From an uncultured cyanobacterium (GTDB lineage: Bacteria; Cyanobacteriota; Cyanobacteriia; Cyanobacteriales; Microcystaceae), in assembly GCA_903869185.1 (NCBI GenBank), contig CAIPYC010000092.1, positions 1 to 64,000 of the forward strand: a stretch of 64,000 bases of DNA, given 5' to 3'. Positions 8,012 to 17,497 of the stretch are shown piece by piece. The notes under the pieces were generated by a model. That model saw only the letters and a program-made list of their open reading frames with translations. It did no database searches and was not told the origin of the DNA. Made by a program: the position numbers and the translations under genes. Every line of letters begins with the position of its first letter. Within the stretch, counting starts at the first letter, position 1.

Positions 8012-8425
8012 ATGACTTCTAACTATGAGCTAATGTACATTTTACGTCCTGATCTAGCTGATGAACAAATTCAGCAGGAAATCAGCAAGTATTTATCTCT
8101 TCTGAATGATCATAAAGCTGAGAATATCTCAAATAAAATCCTAGGAAAACGCCGTCTAGCCTACCCTATCAAAAAGTTTAATGACGGTTTATACGTTCAA
8201 GTTAACTATTCTGGAGATGGTAAGCAGATTGCACCGGTCGAAAGGGCAATGAGGCTAGGCGATGAAGTAATTCGCTACTTGACAACAAAACTCAAAGACG
8301 AAGTTAATGCTGTAGCTGAAGAAACAACTCCGCCTGTAACAGTGGAAGCTCCTATAATAGCAGAGGCTCCTGTGATAGCAGAATCTTCTGTAACAGTGGA
8401 AGCACCAGTGGAAGAATTAAGCTAA
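8012..8425 (+). CDS. rpsF: 30S ribosomal protein S6
   Basis: S6 sits on the 30S platform with S18 and binds 16S rRNA. Residues 1-100 are the S6 fold ([10 protein letters not shown] at the start, R-R-L-A-Y-P-I-K-K, then a R-L-G-D-E-V-I-R-Y segment). The last ~35 residues form an acidic tail of imperfect repeats such as V-T-V-E-A-P and I-A-E-A-P, encoded by visibly repeated DNA. AAGGAG lies 9 nt before the ATG. The gene stands alone, not next to rpsR, and its end overlaps the convergent transglycosylase gene by 4 nt. Confidence 0.95.
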   Translation: MTSNYELMYILRPDLADEQIQQEISKYLSLLNDHKAENISNKILGKRRLAYPIKKFNDGLYVQVNYSGDGKQIAPVERAMRLGDEVIRYLTTKLKDEVNAVAEETTPPVTVEAPIIAEAPVIAESSVTVEAPVEELS

Positions 8426-10551
8426 AAATTTTCTTCAAGCTTTTGATCTTTAGTGATCCATCCGGCCACTTCGGGATTGTAGAGGCGCAGATAATTCCAA
8501 TAGTTACCAAATACTGCCTCTACATATTTTTGAGTCTCCTCAAAAGGTATTTTCTCGACAAAAGCATCATGATCTTTGAGTCCATATCGTTTGATCCATT
8601 TATTGACATTTCCGGGACCTGCATTGTAACTGGCAACCGCCAACATTGAATCGTCCTTGTACTGTTGGTGGACATTCTTAAGGTACCAAGTACCCAAATT
8701 GATATTGTTTTTAGGATTGACTAGAGAATATTGCGGCAATTCTATTTGTTTTGCCACCGATTTGGCTGTAGATGGCATTACTTGCATTAGCCCAAGAGCT
8801 CCAACTGGAGATTTGATATCAGGCTGAAAACCCGATTCTTGTCTAATTAAGGCAATCACTAGTAGGGGATTGAGTTTATTTTTTTGCGAGATGTTGATGA
8901 TATCTTCCTGATAAGGAAAAGGAAAAAGGGTATACCAATAATCAGAATTGCTTCTGAGACTTTGCAGTTGATGTTGATCTTCGGGAGAATCCTTTTTCTT
9001 GAGATCCATTATCGTATTATGTGCTTCCATAAAGCGGTTTCTCTTGGACTCTAGGATAGCTTCTGTAAAAAGATCATTGACATTTAAAGATTTTTTATCT
9101 CTCATTTCTCCGCGATATAGTCTTTGGGCATCCGACCATTGTCTCAGTCTAAAAAGCTCCCTAAACAGAATTGAACCTGATATCGGTTGGTTATCCTGCT
9201 GAGGAATTTCCACTGTTACTTTTTTGAGGCTGACATTGTTGAAGTCTCCCACATCCGCACCTAGATTAACGGCTGAACGCCAAGCGAAATAGGATTGAGG
9301 GTATTTAGCAATAGTTCGTTTAAAAAAATGGACTGAGCGCTCTTTTTTACCTAGCTCTCTAAACCATTTACCTAACCAGTAATTTGCCTTGGGTGCAACT
9401 GGACTGGTTGGGTTTTGATTCAAGATAGCTATTGCCAAAGTACTAGCATTCCTTAAATCTCCCTTCTGGGAAAGATTAAATGCCTTTTGCCAACGGTAGT
9501 CTGATGCCGGATCGCTCTTAGGATACTTTGTTAGCAGAACATGCGAGATTTTGCTGGCAAATTCTTGATTACCCAATTTCTCCAGAATTTCCACCTTGTC
9601 TTTGAGTGCTTGGGCTTCCTCTCGAGGGTACTGCTTGATCAGCTTATCTAAATAACCTATTGCCTCTTGTCCCTGAGAAAGCTGAGTTAATCTCGAGAGT
9701 GCTTTTGGTGCCTCTTGCGACTTGGGGAAAAGCTTGACTATATATTTGTATTCTTTTTTAGCAGATTCATTTTTGTTAGTTAGCTGCAAAAGCCTAGAGA
9801 GGCCATAAAGATTGCTAGGAGTTTTTGAAGCTTTACCATATGCCAGGATAGCATTTTGATAATCTGACCGCTGCCAATAACTGGTAGCGATATTTTCCCA
9901 GTCTTTAGGGGTAAGCTGAGCTGAATATTTTTTAACTAAAGTATTGAGGATTTGTGGAGAAACATCAGTTTGATTAGCAACTAGAATCTTTAAAAGATTA
10001 GGTTGATTGGGGTTTTGCTTTAGTCGATCTTCAAGAATATCAATAGTCAGGGGGTATTGAGGATATTCTCTAATTGCCTGATCTCCATATCTCGAATTGA
10101 TGGAATTGAGCCTATAAAGCGCCTCGGCTTCGATTGGACTATTTTTATACGTTGAGGCGACTTTCTTCCAAAGATCTGAAGCATTTTTTAGATCATTTGT
10201 TAGTTGATACGCACGACCTTGCTTTAGCCAGATGTAAGGCTGCATGGTGGGATAATCCTGTTCTAGTCCATCTAGCTCTTTTGAAGCTTGACCACCTTGG
10301 TATTTTTTTAGGAAACTAATTGCCAAAAGATAACGCGCTCTACTTCTTTCTAGAGAATTTGTGGAGGCATGAGCCAGTTGTCCAAGTTGAGGATCGTCAA
10401 TTCTCGGAGCTGGCGCAGATAGCTCTTCTACAGTGATAGGGGACTGAGTGCGGGATGACAAATACCAAGTAATTCCTATACCCATTAGAGCTATAAACCC
10501 TGCAGGGATAAGAAATAAAGCCTTCGAGAATTTACCTGAAATTTTAGACAA
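8422..10551 (-). CDS. Soluble lytic murein transglycosylase with TPR-like region
   Basis: A 709-residue envelope enzyme cleaving peptidoglycan between MurNAc and GlcNAc to leave 1,6-anhydroMurNAc. An uncleaved-looking N-terminal membrane segment (residues 12-31) suggests anchoring. Residues ~60-520 are helical repeats of TPR type, as in Slt70. The C-terminal SLT domain (about 545-670) has A-L-I-R-Q-E-S-G-F with the catalytic glutamate, then [13 protein letters not shown] and [11 protein letters not shown]. It is divergent from rimP. Confidence 0.92.
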   Translation of the reverse strand: MSKISGKFSKALFLIPAGFIALMGIGITWYLSSRTQSPITVEELSAPAPRIDDPQLGQLAHASTNSLERSRARYLLAISFLKKYQGGQASKELDGLEQDYPTMQPYIWLKQGRAYQLTNDLKNASDLWKKVASTYKNSPIEAEALYRLNSINSRYGDQAIREYPQYPLTIDILEDRLKQNPNQPNLLKILVANQTDVSPQILNTLVKKYSAQLTPKDWENIATSYWQRSDYQNAILAYGKASKTPSNLYGLSRLLQLTNKNESAKKEYKYIVKLFPKSQEAPKALSRLTQLSQGQEAIGYLDKLIKQYPREEAQALKDKVEILEKLGNQEFASKISHVLLTKYPKSDPASDYRWQKAFNLSQKGDLRNASTLAIAILNQNPTSPVAPKANYWLGKWFRELGKKERSVHFFKRTIAKYPQSYFAWRSAVNLGADVGDFNNVSLKKVTVEIPQQDNQPISGSILFRELFRLRQWSDAQRLYRGEMRDKKSLNVNDLFTEAILESKRNRFMEAHNTIMDLKKKDSPEDQHQLQSLRSNSDYWYTLFPFPYQEDIINISQKNKLNPLLVIALIRQESGFQPDIKSPVGALGLMQVMPSTAKSVAKQIELPQYSLVNPKNNINLGTWYLKNVHQQYKDDSMLAVASYNAGPGNVNKWIKRYGLKDHDAFVEKIPFEETQKYVEAVFGNYWNYLRLYNPEVAGWITKDQKLEENF

Positions 10552-10768
10552 AATGAATACTCCCCCAGTTAACTTTTCAAAAATTTGAAAGTTATAATTG
10601 CCTTCTATCTACTTCTATAGTCTAAGTTTATAAAATGTTGAGAAAATTCCCAGCATAGGTATTATAGGTCAATCTCATTTGATCTTTTGGAGAGAACCAT
10701 AAAATTTGTTAGACTAATGAGAGAGACGAATATTTGGCTTTAAAGCTAGAATAAATGATCTTAGAAGG

Positions 10769-10791
10769 AGTGGGGCTAACCCGCTTTTTTT
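10769..10791 (+). terminator. Intrinsic terminator in the rimP-nusA leader (possible attenuator)
   Basis: AGTGGG (10769-10774) pairs with CCCGCT (10780-10785) around a 5-nt loop, followed directly by seven T. It lies 39 nt before the preferred rimP start and downstream of any promoter in the slt-rimP gap, so it would cut short transcription of rimP-nusA-ylxR. Because nusA is in this operon and NusA stimulates pausing and termination, feedback is an attractive explanation but is inferred. Confidence 0.65.
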
Positions 10792-10829
10792 GTTGCTCAA
10801 CGTCAGCTCTTCTCTTAAATGTGATTAAA

Positions 10830-11285
10830 ATGACTCATCCTATAATTCCACAAATTATAGAATTAGCGGAACCTATAGCCCAAAAACTTAACCTGGAAAT
10901 CATTGATATTGTTTTCCAATCCAACAAACGACCGCCAGTATTGCGGATTGATATTCGCAACTCCTCTCAAGAAACAGGACTAAACGACTGCGAAAAGATG
11001 AGCCGAGCACTAGAAGAAATTCTAGAACAGCAAGAGACTATACCTGATGGCTACGTCCTGGAGATCTCCAGCCCTGGAATTCCCCAAAAGTTATCTAGTG
11101 ATAGAGATTTTATCTCTTTTAAGGGATTTGCTGTTCTTGTCAAAGCCAATGTTAACCATGAAAACCACCAACAGTGGAAAGGGACTTTGCAGGCAAGAGA
11201 TTCCCAAAAACTTTATCTTAATCAAAAAGGACGAATAGTCGAAATCCCAATAGAGATTATTGAATCTGTAGAGCTTACTAACTAA
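10830..11285 (+). CDS. rimP: Ribosome maturation factor RimP
   Basis: RimP assists 30S subunit maturation. From the ATG at 10830 the protein has 151 residues, the usual length. It shows the RimP pattern: L-R-I-D-I in strand two, G-L-N-D-C-E-K-M-S-R-A-L-E, then Y-V-L-E-I-S-S-P-G-I near residue 78 and the C-terminal Sm-like domain. An in-frame ATG at 10755 would add 25 unrelated residues and would place the leader terminator inside the gene, so 10830 is preferred. First gene of rimP-nusA-ylxR. Confidence 0.9.
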   Translation: MTHPIIPQIIELAEPIAQKLNLEIIDIVFQSNKRPPVLRIDIRNSSQETGLNDCEKMSRALEEILEQQETIPDGYVLEISSPGIPQKLSSDRDFISFKGFAVLVKANVNHENHQQWKGTLQARDSQKLYLNQKGRIVEIPIEIIESVELTN

Positions 11286-11339
11286 AAACAAGAGCCATTG
11301 GTCTAAAACACTAACAAATAAATATAAAAGGAGTTCACC

Positions 11340-12524
11340 ATGTCCCTCATAACTCTGCCAGGCCTACGGAAGATGATAGATGAAATCAGCCATCTTTATA
11401 ACAATCTTCCTAAATCAGCTGTGGCTGAGGCACTTAGAGAAGCTCTTTTGAAAGGATATCAGCGTTACCGACGCTCACAGGGAACTGGACATCAATTTCA
11501 GGATGACTATTTTGACAATTTTGAAGTTCAGTTGGACATCGAAGAAGAAGGATTTCGTGTTCTGGCAATGAAGAAAATAGTTGAAAATGTCGAAAATAGC
11601 GACCATGAAATCTCTCTCAACGAAGTGCTCGATATTGCCAAAGAAGCCCAGGCTCAACTTGGAGATGAAGTTGTTTCGGATGTGACTCCAAACCAGAAAG
11701 AATTTGGCCGTATGGCAGCAATGCAGACTAAGCAAGTATTGCTACAACAGTTGAGAGATCAACAGCGCAAGATGATTCAAGAGGAATTTCTGGAATTGCA
11801 GGAGACCATCTTACAAGCCAGAGTAGTGAGGTTTGAGAAACAAAACGTGATCATGGCTGTCCAAAGCTCCTATGGCCAAGCTGAAGTTGAAGCAGAGCTA
11901 CCAAAAAAAGAACAACTCCCTAATGACAACTATCGTACCAATTCAACTTTTAAAGTTTATCTTAAGAAGGTCAGAGAAGGCTCACAAAAAGGACCACAAT
12001 TGATTGTCTCAAGAGCAGCAGCTGGTTTAGTAGTAGAGCTCTTCACTATCGAAGTTCCAGAAATCGAAGAAGAGATTGTCCGTATTATTGCAGTTTCCAG
12101 AGAAGCAAATCCGCCTTCTTTCCGCCCAGGACCGAGAACCAAAATCGCGGTTGATACTTTGGAGAGGGATGTAGATCCTGTTGGTGCTTGCATTGGAGCA
12201 AGGGGATCGCGGATTCAGTCAGTTGTCAATGAGCTAAGGGGTGAAAAAATTGATGTCATCCGTTGGTCACCTGATCCTTCCACCTATATCGCCAATTCGC
12301 TTAGCCCAGCTAAAATCGATCAAGTGATCTTGGTCAATGCTGACGAGCGCCAGGCTTTGGTCTTAGTAGGAGACAATCAGTTGAGTCTGGCAATTGGTAA
12401 AGAGGGGCAAAATGTACGTCTGGCGGCCCGTTTGACTGGCTGGAAGATCGATATCAAGGAAACTAAACAATACATGGCAGATCTGGAATCACAAAATATC
12501 CCTGAGCTAAGTCAAGATCGCTAG
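11340..12524 (+). CDS. nusA: Transcription termination/antitermination protein NusA
   Basis: NusA binds RNA polymerase and regulates pausing, termination and antitermination. The 394 residues comprise the polymerase-binding N-terminal domain (~1-135), S1 domain (~136-205, Q-A-R-V-V-R-F-E-K onward), and KH1 and KH2 (~210-375, with G-A-C-I-G-A-R-G-S-R-I and L-A-I-G-K-E-G-Q-N-V-R-L-A-A). It lacks the acidic repeats of enterobacterial NusA, as usual in cyanobacteria. AAGGAG lies 7 nt before the ATG. It follows rimP by 54 nt. Confidence 0.96.
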   Translation: MSLITLPGLRKMIDEISHLYNNLPKSAVAEALREALLKGYQRYRRSQGTGHQFQDDYFDNFEVQLDIEEEGFRVLAMKKIVENVENSDHEISLNEVLDIAKEAQAQLGDEVVSDVTPNQKEFGRMAAMQTKQVLLQQLRDQQRKMIQEEFLELQETILQARVVRFEKQNVIMAVQSSYGQAEVEAELPKKEQLPNDNYRTNSTFKVYLKKVREGSQKGPQLIVSRAAAGLVVELFTIEVPEIEEEIVRIIAVSREANPPSFRPGPRTKIAVDTLERDVDPVGACIGARGSRIQSVVNELRGEKIDVIRWSPDPSTYIANSLSPAKIDQVILVNADERQALVLVGDNQLSLAIGKEGQNVRLAARLTGWKIDIKETKQYMADLESQNIPELSQDR

Positions 12525-12530
12525 AAATAT

Positions 12531-12788
12531 ATGTTGCCCAATTATCGCCGCTGTGTTAGCTGTCGTAGGGTAGCTCCCAAGGATGACTTATGTCGCATCA
12601 TCAGACTTGCCGGCTCTGGCAAGGAGATTGTGTTAGATCGTGGCATCGGTCGATCAGCTTATATCTGTCGTTGCTTAGACTGTCTCAAGGATGCCAGAAA
12701 CAAGAACCGATTGGCGCGCACGCTCAAATCTCATATTCCCGAATCAATATTTGAGATACTGAGCGATCGCCTTAGTGCGGATAGTTAA
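12531..12788 (+). CDS. ylxR: YlxR family RNA-binding protein
   Basis: An 85-residue YlxR (RnpM) homologue. The family signature is present: R-R-C-V-S-C-R at residues 6-12, then G-R-S-A-Y-I-C near 41-47. YlxR proteins bind nucleic acid, and in Bacillus a homologue modulates RNase P. The gene starts 7 nt after nusA. infB, which commonly follows ylxR in cyanobacteria, is absent; a convergent gene begins 2 nt later. Confidence 0.9.
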   Translation: MLPNYRRCVSCRRVAPKDDLCRIIRLAGSGKEIVLDRGIGRSAYICRCLDCLKDARNKNRLARTLKSHIPESIFEILSDRLSADS

Positions 12789-12790
12789 AA

Positions 12791-13705
12791 TCAAGGAGAC
12801 AGAATTTGTTCGAGTGCTTCCTCCAAGAGGGGATAATCGAAGGTGAAGCCACTTTCAACGGTTCTCTTGGGTAACACCTTTTGCCCCTGGAGTACTATGA
12901 CAGCGCCCTCACCTAGTATTAATTCCAAGGCAATGCCAGGCACCGGAAGCCAGCAAGGCCTGTTGAGTGCCTTACCCAATGTTGAGCAAAACTCCCGCAT
13001 ATGTACTTGGTTGGTGGTGGTGGCATTAAAACAACCCTCCATTTCGGGGTGCTCTAGTCCAAAAACAATCAACTCAACGAGATCGAGGATATGTATCCAA
13101 GACATCCATTGATTACCGGTTCCAATGGGTCCGCCTGCAAAAAGGTTGAATGAGGCTACCATTTTAGCTAAAGCTCCGCCGCCAGAGCCTAAAACAATGC
13201 CAAATCTTAAAATTAATAGTCTGGTTCCAATTTTGGTGACATTTTTTGCTTCAGCTTCCCATTTTTGGCAAACTTGAGAAAGAAAATCATCGCCCGGTTG
13301 ACTATTTTCATCAAAACTTTCTGTTTGACTGGTTCCATAGTAGCCCACTGCCGAGGCATTTATTAAAAGTGTGGGTTTCTTTTGAGCCTTGCCAATAGCT
13401 TCTACAATTTTCCGTGTCCCTAGTTGCCGACTTTCTAGAATGAGTTGTTTGTATTGATCGTTCCAGCGCCTTGATATCGGTTCTCCGGCTAGATTGATTA
13501 CAGCATCACAACCATCGATACTACCTTGCCATGAACCACTTTCAGTTGCCACATAAGGAACAATTTCAATATCTTTATTGGGGAAAATATGACGAGCACG
13601 CTCTAAGTTTCTAACCAGTAAAACCAAAGAATAATGATCTTTAATCAACCTTTCAACTAGTACTCTTCCTACAAATCCAGTTCCCCCGGTGATTGCAAGT
13701 TTCAT
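12791..13705 (-). CDS. TIGR01777/SDR39U1-type epimerase
   Basis: A 304-residue atypical short-chain dehydrogenase. The N-terminal Rossmann motif is clear (I-T-G-G-T-G-F-V-G-R, residues 5-14), with V-I-N-L-A-G-E-P-I near 70, N-A-S-A-V-G-Y-Y-G-T (active-site tyrosine region) near 117, and a DUF1731-type C-terminus (I-L-G-E-G-A, V-L-P-K-R). The substrate is unknown. The cyanobacterial and plastid homologues are related to cell-division inhibitor SulA-like (YfcH/GC1) proteins. Its ATG overlaps the psb28 stop by 4 nt (ATGA), so the two are translated together. Confidence 0.88.
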   Translation of the reverse strand: MKLAITGGTGFVGRVLVERLIKDHYSLVLLVRNLERARHIFPNKDIEIVPYVATESGSWQGSIDGCDAVINLAGEPISRRWNDQYKQLILESRQLGTRKIVEAIGKAQKKPTLLINASAVGYYGTSQTESFDENSQPGDDFLSQVCQKWEAEAKNVTKIGTRLLILRFGIVLGSGGGALAKMVASFNLFAGGPIGTGNQWMSWIHILDLVELIVFGLEHPEMEGCFNATTTNQVHMREFCSTLGKALNRPCWLPVPGIALELILGEGAVIVLQGQKVLPKRTVESGFTFDYPLLEEALEQILSP

Positions 13706-14064
13706 TTTTCTTTATATTCCATTCCATTGAATTCGGCATAACGAGTCATAAAACGCATAAATCTATCCCAATCGGAATCACTATCTATTGCAAAACCACA
13801 TTCTACTTTTTGGGTTTCATCTCCCTCTTCTCCCTTAAACATGAATTTCATGCTAGAGGGAGTAACAATAATTTGACCCTCTTCATCAGTCAACCTCAAG
13901 TCTCCGTAAGTTTGTCCGGTAAAGCTTTTAAATTTTTCTATTGCTTTGATCCGACTGAAGAACATAACCACATTGCGCTGACCGGTTGTTTTATTTCGCC
14001 TGAGGCTGACGTTTTCCAACTCCTCGCTAATACCGATGTAAAATTCTATAGAAGGGGTTGACAT
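13702..14064 (-). CDS. psb28: Photosystem II assembly factor Psb28
   Basis: Psb28 is a small cytoplasmic-side protein that binds PSII assembly intermediates (CP47 module, RC47) and is absent from mature PSII. The 120 residues match the family: I-E-F-Y-I-G-I-S-E-E near the N-terminus, V-S-L-R-R, R-N-V-V-M-F-F, M-T-D-like D-E-E-G near 60, F-M-F-K-G-E and D-R-F-M-R-F-M-T-R-Y-A-E-F-N-G-M near the end. It is translationally overlapped with the SDR gene and follows petM after 128 nt on the same strand. Confidence 0.95.
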   Translation of the reverse strand: MSTPSIEFYIGISEELENVSLRRNKTTGQRNVVMFFSRIKAIEKFKSFTGQTYGDLRLTDEEGQIIVTPSSMKFMFKGEEGDETQKVECGFAIDSDSDWDRFMRFMTRYAEFNGMEYKEK

Positions 14065-14096
14065 TTAAAAATCTTATAGTTTTGTTATATAAACCA

Positions 14097-14127
14097 ATTA
14101 TATTTCAGGATATCTTGACATGATCAA
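14097..14127 (-). promoter_or_regulatory. Possible psb28 promoter
   Basis: Read on the minus strand, TTGATC and TATAAT are separated by 19 nt, and TATAAT lies about 33 nt before the psb28 ATG. The -10 is consensus; the spacing is 2 nt longer than ideal. Confidence 0.35.
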
Positions 14128-14192
14128 GAACAAGCGTTCTGATTGAGTTACCATTACAGACGCATGCTCTTAAATAGTTTAGATTTATGGGT

Positions 14193-14297
14193 TTACCCTT
14201 TTTGGATTTTGAGAAGAAGAAAACCAAGAGCCAAACCGGCAAAAACTATCCCAATGCTTATGATACTGCCATTGAATAACATGCTTTCTGCAGACAT
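14193..14297 (-). CDS. petM: Cytochrome b6-f complex subunit PetM
   Basis: A 34-residue single-helix subunit of the cytochrome b6f complex in the thylakoid membrane. The frame starts [10 protein letters not shown], has one membrane helix (about residues 11-29, including [10 protein letters not shown]) and ends L-K-I-Q-K-G. Start, length, the short acidic N-terminus and the G-L-A-L-G-F core match cyanobacterial PetM. AAGGA lies 10 nt before the ATG. It is divergent from pdxA and upstream of psb28, so two photosynthesis genes sit side by side. Confidence 0.88.
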   Translation of the reverse strand: MSAESMLFNGSIISIGIVFAGLALGFLLLKIQKG

Positions 14298-14357
14298 TTT
14301 CGAATTTTCCTTAAATTTGTTATGAACAATCTTAAGATATTGTAAGGCCTAAATAAC

Positions 14358-15383
14358 ATGAATGAACTTCCACGTTTAGCTCTCACCATTGGAGATCCCG
14401 CTGGTATAGGACCAGAAATTACCCTACAAGCCCTACTGGATCCTCTCATGCAATCAACTTGTCAAGTGACTGTATTTGGCGATAGAAAGGTATTGGAAGA
14501 TATATATCAAGCTAATCACCATTTTGTGCCTATGCTCGATCCGGCTAACTTGAAAATAGTTGACATTCCCTTATTGCACAAAATAAATCCAGGCGAAGGT
14601 TCCGGACTTAGTGGTGAGGCAAGTTTTAACTATCTAGATGTGGCTATTGAGCAAACTTTGCAAGGTGATTTCGCTGCTATTGTAACCAATCCAATTTCCA
14701 AATTCTTTTGGCAAGTCGCCGGATATAACTTTCCTGGACAGACAGAGGTCCTTGCTCGTAAAGCGGCAGTAGATCACTATGGTATGCTCTTTGTGGCCAA
14801 ATCTCCTCAAACTGGCTGGATTTGGCGGACGCTTTTGGCAACCACGCACATCCCTCTTTCCCATGTGCCTTCAGCCTTAACACCTGAGCTGGTAAAAGAC
14901 AAGCTGAGACTGCTGATCAATTCACTAAGGAATGATTTTGGAGTGGACTCTCCTCGCATCGCAGTTGCTGGACTCAATCCCCATGGCGGGGAGAATGGAA
15001 AATTGGGCAGCGAAGAGCAGGATTGGTTGATTCCTTTGCTAGAAAAAGAAAGAGCAATTCTGGGCTCGGCCGAGATCTCTGGACCTATTGCTCCTGATAC
15101 CCTCTGGGTTAAGGCTGGACGAGCCTGGCTTGATAAGAAGGATCAATCTGAGATTGATGGCTACCTTGCGCTCTATCATGATCAAGGGCTGATCCCTGTA
15201 AAATTGTTGGCTTTTGATCTGGCAGTCAATACCACTATTGGACTGCCTTTTGTCAGAACTTCTCCAGACCACGGAACTGCTTTTGATATTGCTGGAATGG
15301 GGAAGGCAGAGAGTAAAAGCCTGAAAGAGGCTATATTGCTGGCAGCACAATTGAGCAAAGTTCGGAAAACCACACTTGGATAG
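14358..15383 (+). CDS. pdxA: 4-hydroxythreonine-4-phosphate dehydrogenase
   Basis: PdxA oxidises 4-phosphohydroxy-L-threonine with NAD(P)+ in the DXP-dependent pyridoxal phosphate pathway. The 341 residues have [11 protein letters not shown] at 11-21, T-N-P-I-S-K near 110, the metal histidine in A-T-T-H-I-P-L near 158-164, the [10 protein letters not shown] motif near 206-215, and [10 protein letters not shown] near 273-282 with another metal ligand. All expected ligand histidines are present. It is read towards groES but is separated from it by the CIRCE element. Confidence 0.95.
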   Translation: MNELPRLALTIGDPAGIGPEITLQALLDPLMQSTCQVTVFGDRKVLEDIYQANHHFVPMLDPANLKIVDIPLLHKINPGEGSGLSGEASFNYLDVAIEQTLQGDFAAIVTNPISKFFWQVAGYNFPGQTEVLARKAAVDHYGMLFVAKSPQTGWIWRTLLATTHIPLSHVPSALTPELVKDKLRLLINSLRNDFGVDSPRIAVAGLNPHGGENGKLGSEEQDWLIPLLEKERAILGSAEISGPIAPDTLWVKAGRAWLDKKDQSEIDGYLALYHDQGLIPVKLLAFDLAVNTTIGLPFVRTSPDHGTAFDIAGMGKAESKSLKEAILLAAQLSKVRKTTLG

Positions 15384-15414
15384 GTGTTGCTATATGGATG
15401 CGTTTTGAGCTAAA

Positions 15415-15441
15415 TTAGCACTCATAAGGTTAGAGTGCTAA
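15415..15441 (+). promoter_or_regulatory. CIRCE operator (HrcA site)
   Basis: TTAGCACTC (15415-15423) and GAGTGCTAA (15433-15441) are perfect inverted halves with a 9-nt spacer, the exact CIRCE consensus. It lies 20 nt before the preferred groES start. A possible promoter, TTGCTA with TAAATT 18 nt later, overlaps its left edge. Repression of groESL by HrcA at low stress is expected from the family. Confidence 0.97.
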
Positions 15442-15461
15442 AAACTTAGGAGGTTATGAAT

Positions 15462-15773
15462 ATGGCAACAGTTACTATCAATGTGACTACTGTTAAACCA
15501 TTAGGTGATCGCGTATTTGTAAAAGTCAGCCCTGCTGAAGAGAAAACAGCTGGGGGAATTTTGTTGCCTGACAACGCTAAAGAGAAGCCCCAGGTTGGGG
15601 AAGTTGTATCTATAGGACCTGGAAAGCGTAAGGACGACGGTGCTTATGCTCCTTTGGAAGTCAAAGTTGGAGATAGTGTTCTCTATTCCAAATATGCCGG
15701 AACTGAAGTGAAACTGGCTGGCGATGATTATGTCTTACTTTCTGAGAAAGATATCCTCGCGGTTGTGAACTAA
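15462..15773 (+). CDS. groES: Co-chaperonin GroES
   Basis: The heptameric lid of the GroEL chamber. About 103 residues with P-L-G-D-R-V near the start, the mobile loop [11 protein letters not shown] and G-D[13 protein letters not shown] in the second half. Two in-frame ATGs exist: 15456 is only 2 nt from AGGAGG (15448-15453), whereas 15462 gives 8 nt spacing and the usual M-A-T start, so 15462 is preferred. In operon with groEL, 21 nt apart, under CIRCE control. Confidence 0.96.
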   Translation: MATVTINVTTVKPLGDRVFVKVSPAEEKTAGGILLPDNAKEKPQVGEVVSIGPGKRKDDGAYAPLEVKVGDSVLYSKYAGTEVKLAGDDYVLLSEKDILAVVN

Positions 15774-15794
15774 TATTTTAAGGAGAAACAGATA

Positions 15795-17426
15795 ATGGCT
15801 AAATATATAATTTACAACGATGAAGCGCGCCGCGCTCTTGAAAAAGGTATTGACATTCTAGCGGAGGCTGTGGCAGTAACATTAGGTCCCAAAGGTCGTA
15901 ATGTAGTACTCGAAAAGAAATTTGGTGCTCCCCAGATTGTCAATGATGGCGTAACCATCGCCAAAGAAATTGAATTGGAGGATCACGTAGAAAATACTGG
16001 TGTTTCCCTGATTCGTCAGGCTGCTTCTAAAACTAATGATGTAGCTGGAGATGGTACCACCACTGCTACTGTTCTGGCACATGCCATTGTTAAAGAAGGT
16101 CTTCGCAACGTAGCTGCTGGCGCTAATCCCATCGCTCTCAAACGCGGCATCGACAAGGCTAGTGATTTTCTCGTCGAAAAAATCAAAGAGCATGCTAGAC
16201 CTGTTGAGGATTCTAAGGCTATTGCTCAAGTTGCTTCCATTTCTGCTGGAAACGACGAGGAAGTAGGCCGCATGATTGCCGAAGCTATGGACAAGGTCGG
16301 TAAAGAGGGCGTGATCTCTCTTGAAGAAGGCAAATCCATGACTACTGAGTTGGAAGTCACAGAGGGTATGCGTTTTGACAAAGGCTATATTTCTCCTTAC
16401 TTTGCTACTGACACCGAAAGAATGGAAGTAGTTTTCGATGAACCGATGATCTTGATTACAGACAAGAAAATTGCCTTAGTTCAAGATCTCGTTCCAGTCT
16501 TAGAACAAGTTGCCCGCAGTGGTCGTCCCCTTCTAATTCTGGCTGAAGATATCGAGAAAGAAGCCCTAGCAACACTTGTTGTTAACCGACTGCGTGGCGT
16601 TCTCAATGTCGCCGCTGTCAAAGCACCCGGTTTTGGAGATCGTCGTAAGCAGATGCTCGAAGATATCGCCGTTTTGACCGGTGCCAGTGTAATTTCTGAA
16701 GATGCTGGACTCAAGCTGGATACCACTAAAGTTGAACAGCTTGGTAAAGCACGTCGCATCACTATTACCAAAGATACAACCACGATTGTTGCCGAAGGAA
16801 ACGAAAAACAAGTTAAAGCTCGCTGTGAGTTGATTCGTCGTCAAATTGAAGAGACTGAATCTTCCTACGACAAGGAAAAACTACAAGAGCGTTTAGCTAA
16901 ATTGGCTGGTGGGGTTGCCGTAGTCAAAGTAGGAGCAGCAACTGAAACTGAAATGAAAGATCGTAAGCTTCGTCTAGAAGATGCGATCAATGCTACTAAA
17001 GCAGCTGTAGAAGAAGGAATCGTACCAGGTGGCGGTACTACGCTGGCTCACTTGGCTCCTGAACTTGAGGTTTGGGCTAATGCTAATTTGAAAGATGAAG
17101 AGCTCACTGGCGCTCTTATCGTTTCACGTGCAGTTTCGGCTCCGTTGAAGCGTATTGCTGAAAATGCCGGTCAAAACGGCGCAGTAGTTGCTGAGCGCGT
17201 CAAGGAAAAGCCCTTTGATGTTGGGTATGATGCTGCTAATAACGTCTATGTCAATCTCTTTGAAATAGGTGTGGTTGACCCAGCTAAAGTTACCCGTTCA
17301 GCTCTGCAGAATGCTGCCTCTATTGCTGGCATGGTTCTCACTACAGAGTGTATTGTGGTAGATAAACCAGAAAAAGATAAGCCTGCTGGTCCCGGCGGTC
17401 CCGGTGGCGGCGACTTCGACTACTAA
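15795..17426 (+). CDS. groEL: Chaperonin GroEL (GroEL1 type)
   Basis: ATP-driven double-ring chaperonin. The 543 residues are full length: [10 protein letters not shown] near 28-37 and D-G-T-T-T-A near 86-91 for nucleotide binding, the apical domain ~190-375, and [10 protein letters not shown] near 406. The C-terminus is glycine/proline-rich and ends G-G-D-F-D-Y, without GGM repeats, as often in the groES-linked copy of cyanobacteria. AAGGAG precedes the ATG by 9 nt. A strong terminator follows. Confidence 0.97.
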   Translation: MAKYIIYNDEARRALEKGIDILAEAVAVTLGPKGRNVVLEKKFGAPQIVNDGVTIAKEIELEDHVENTGVSLIRQAASKTNDVAGDGTTTATVLAHAIVKEGLRNVAAGANPIALKRGIDKASDFLVEKIKEHARPVEDSKAIAQVASISAGNDEEVGRMIAEAMDKVGKEGVISLEEGKSMTTELEVTEGMRFDKGYISPYFATDTERMEVVFDEPMILITDKKIALVQDLVPVLEQVARSGRPLLILAEDIEKEALATLVVNRLRGVLNVAAVKAPGFGDRRKQMLEDIAVLTGASVISEDAGLKLDTTKVEQLGKARRITITKDTTTIVAEGNEKQVKARCELIRRQIEETESSYDKEKLQERLAKLAGGVAVVKVGAATETEMKDRKLRLEDAINATKAAVEEGIVPGGGTTLAHLAPELEVWANANLKDEELTGALIVSRAVSAPLKRIAENAGQNGAVVAERVKEKPFDVGYDAANNVYVNLFEIGVVDPAKVTRSALQNAASIAGMVLTTECIVVDKPEKDKPAGPGGPGGGDFDY

Positions 17427-17453
17427 GATCCAGTTCACTTAACTATTAAAAAA

Positions 17454-17473
17454 ATCCCCTGTCTTCAGGGGAT
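17454..17473 (+). terminator. groESL intrinsic terminator
   Basis: ATCCCCTG (17454-17461) and CAGGGGAT (17466-17473) form a perfect 8-bp stem with loop TCTT. An A-run precedes it and a broken T-run follows, so it may serve both groEL and the convergent transketolase-like gene. Confidence 0.85.
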
Positions 17474-17497
17474 CTTACTTTTTGGGTATATAGATTT

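Noticed and set aside
8330-8422. Repeated DNA in the 3' end of rpsF as a possible mobile repeat
   Set aside because: The repeats encode an acidic V-E-A-P-type tail in frame and are best explained as a coding repeat within S6.
14116-14130. Short palindrome CTTGACATGATCAAG upstream of psb28
   Set aside because: Only five pairs, no second copy found, and it overlaps the proposed -35; too weak to call an operator.
14143-14325. 60-codon frame on the plus strand
   Set aside because: It is antisense to petM, whose protein sequence is recognisable; the plus-strand frame has no family features.
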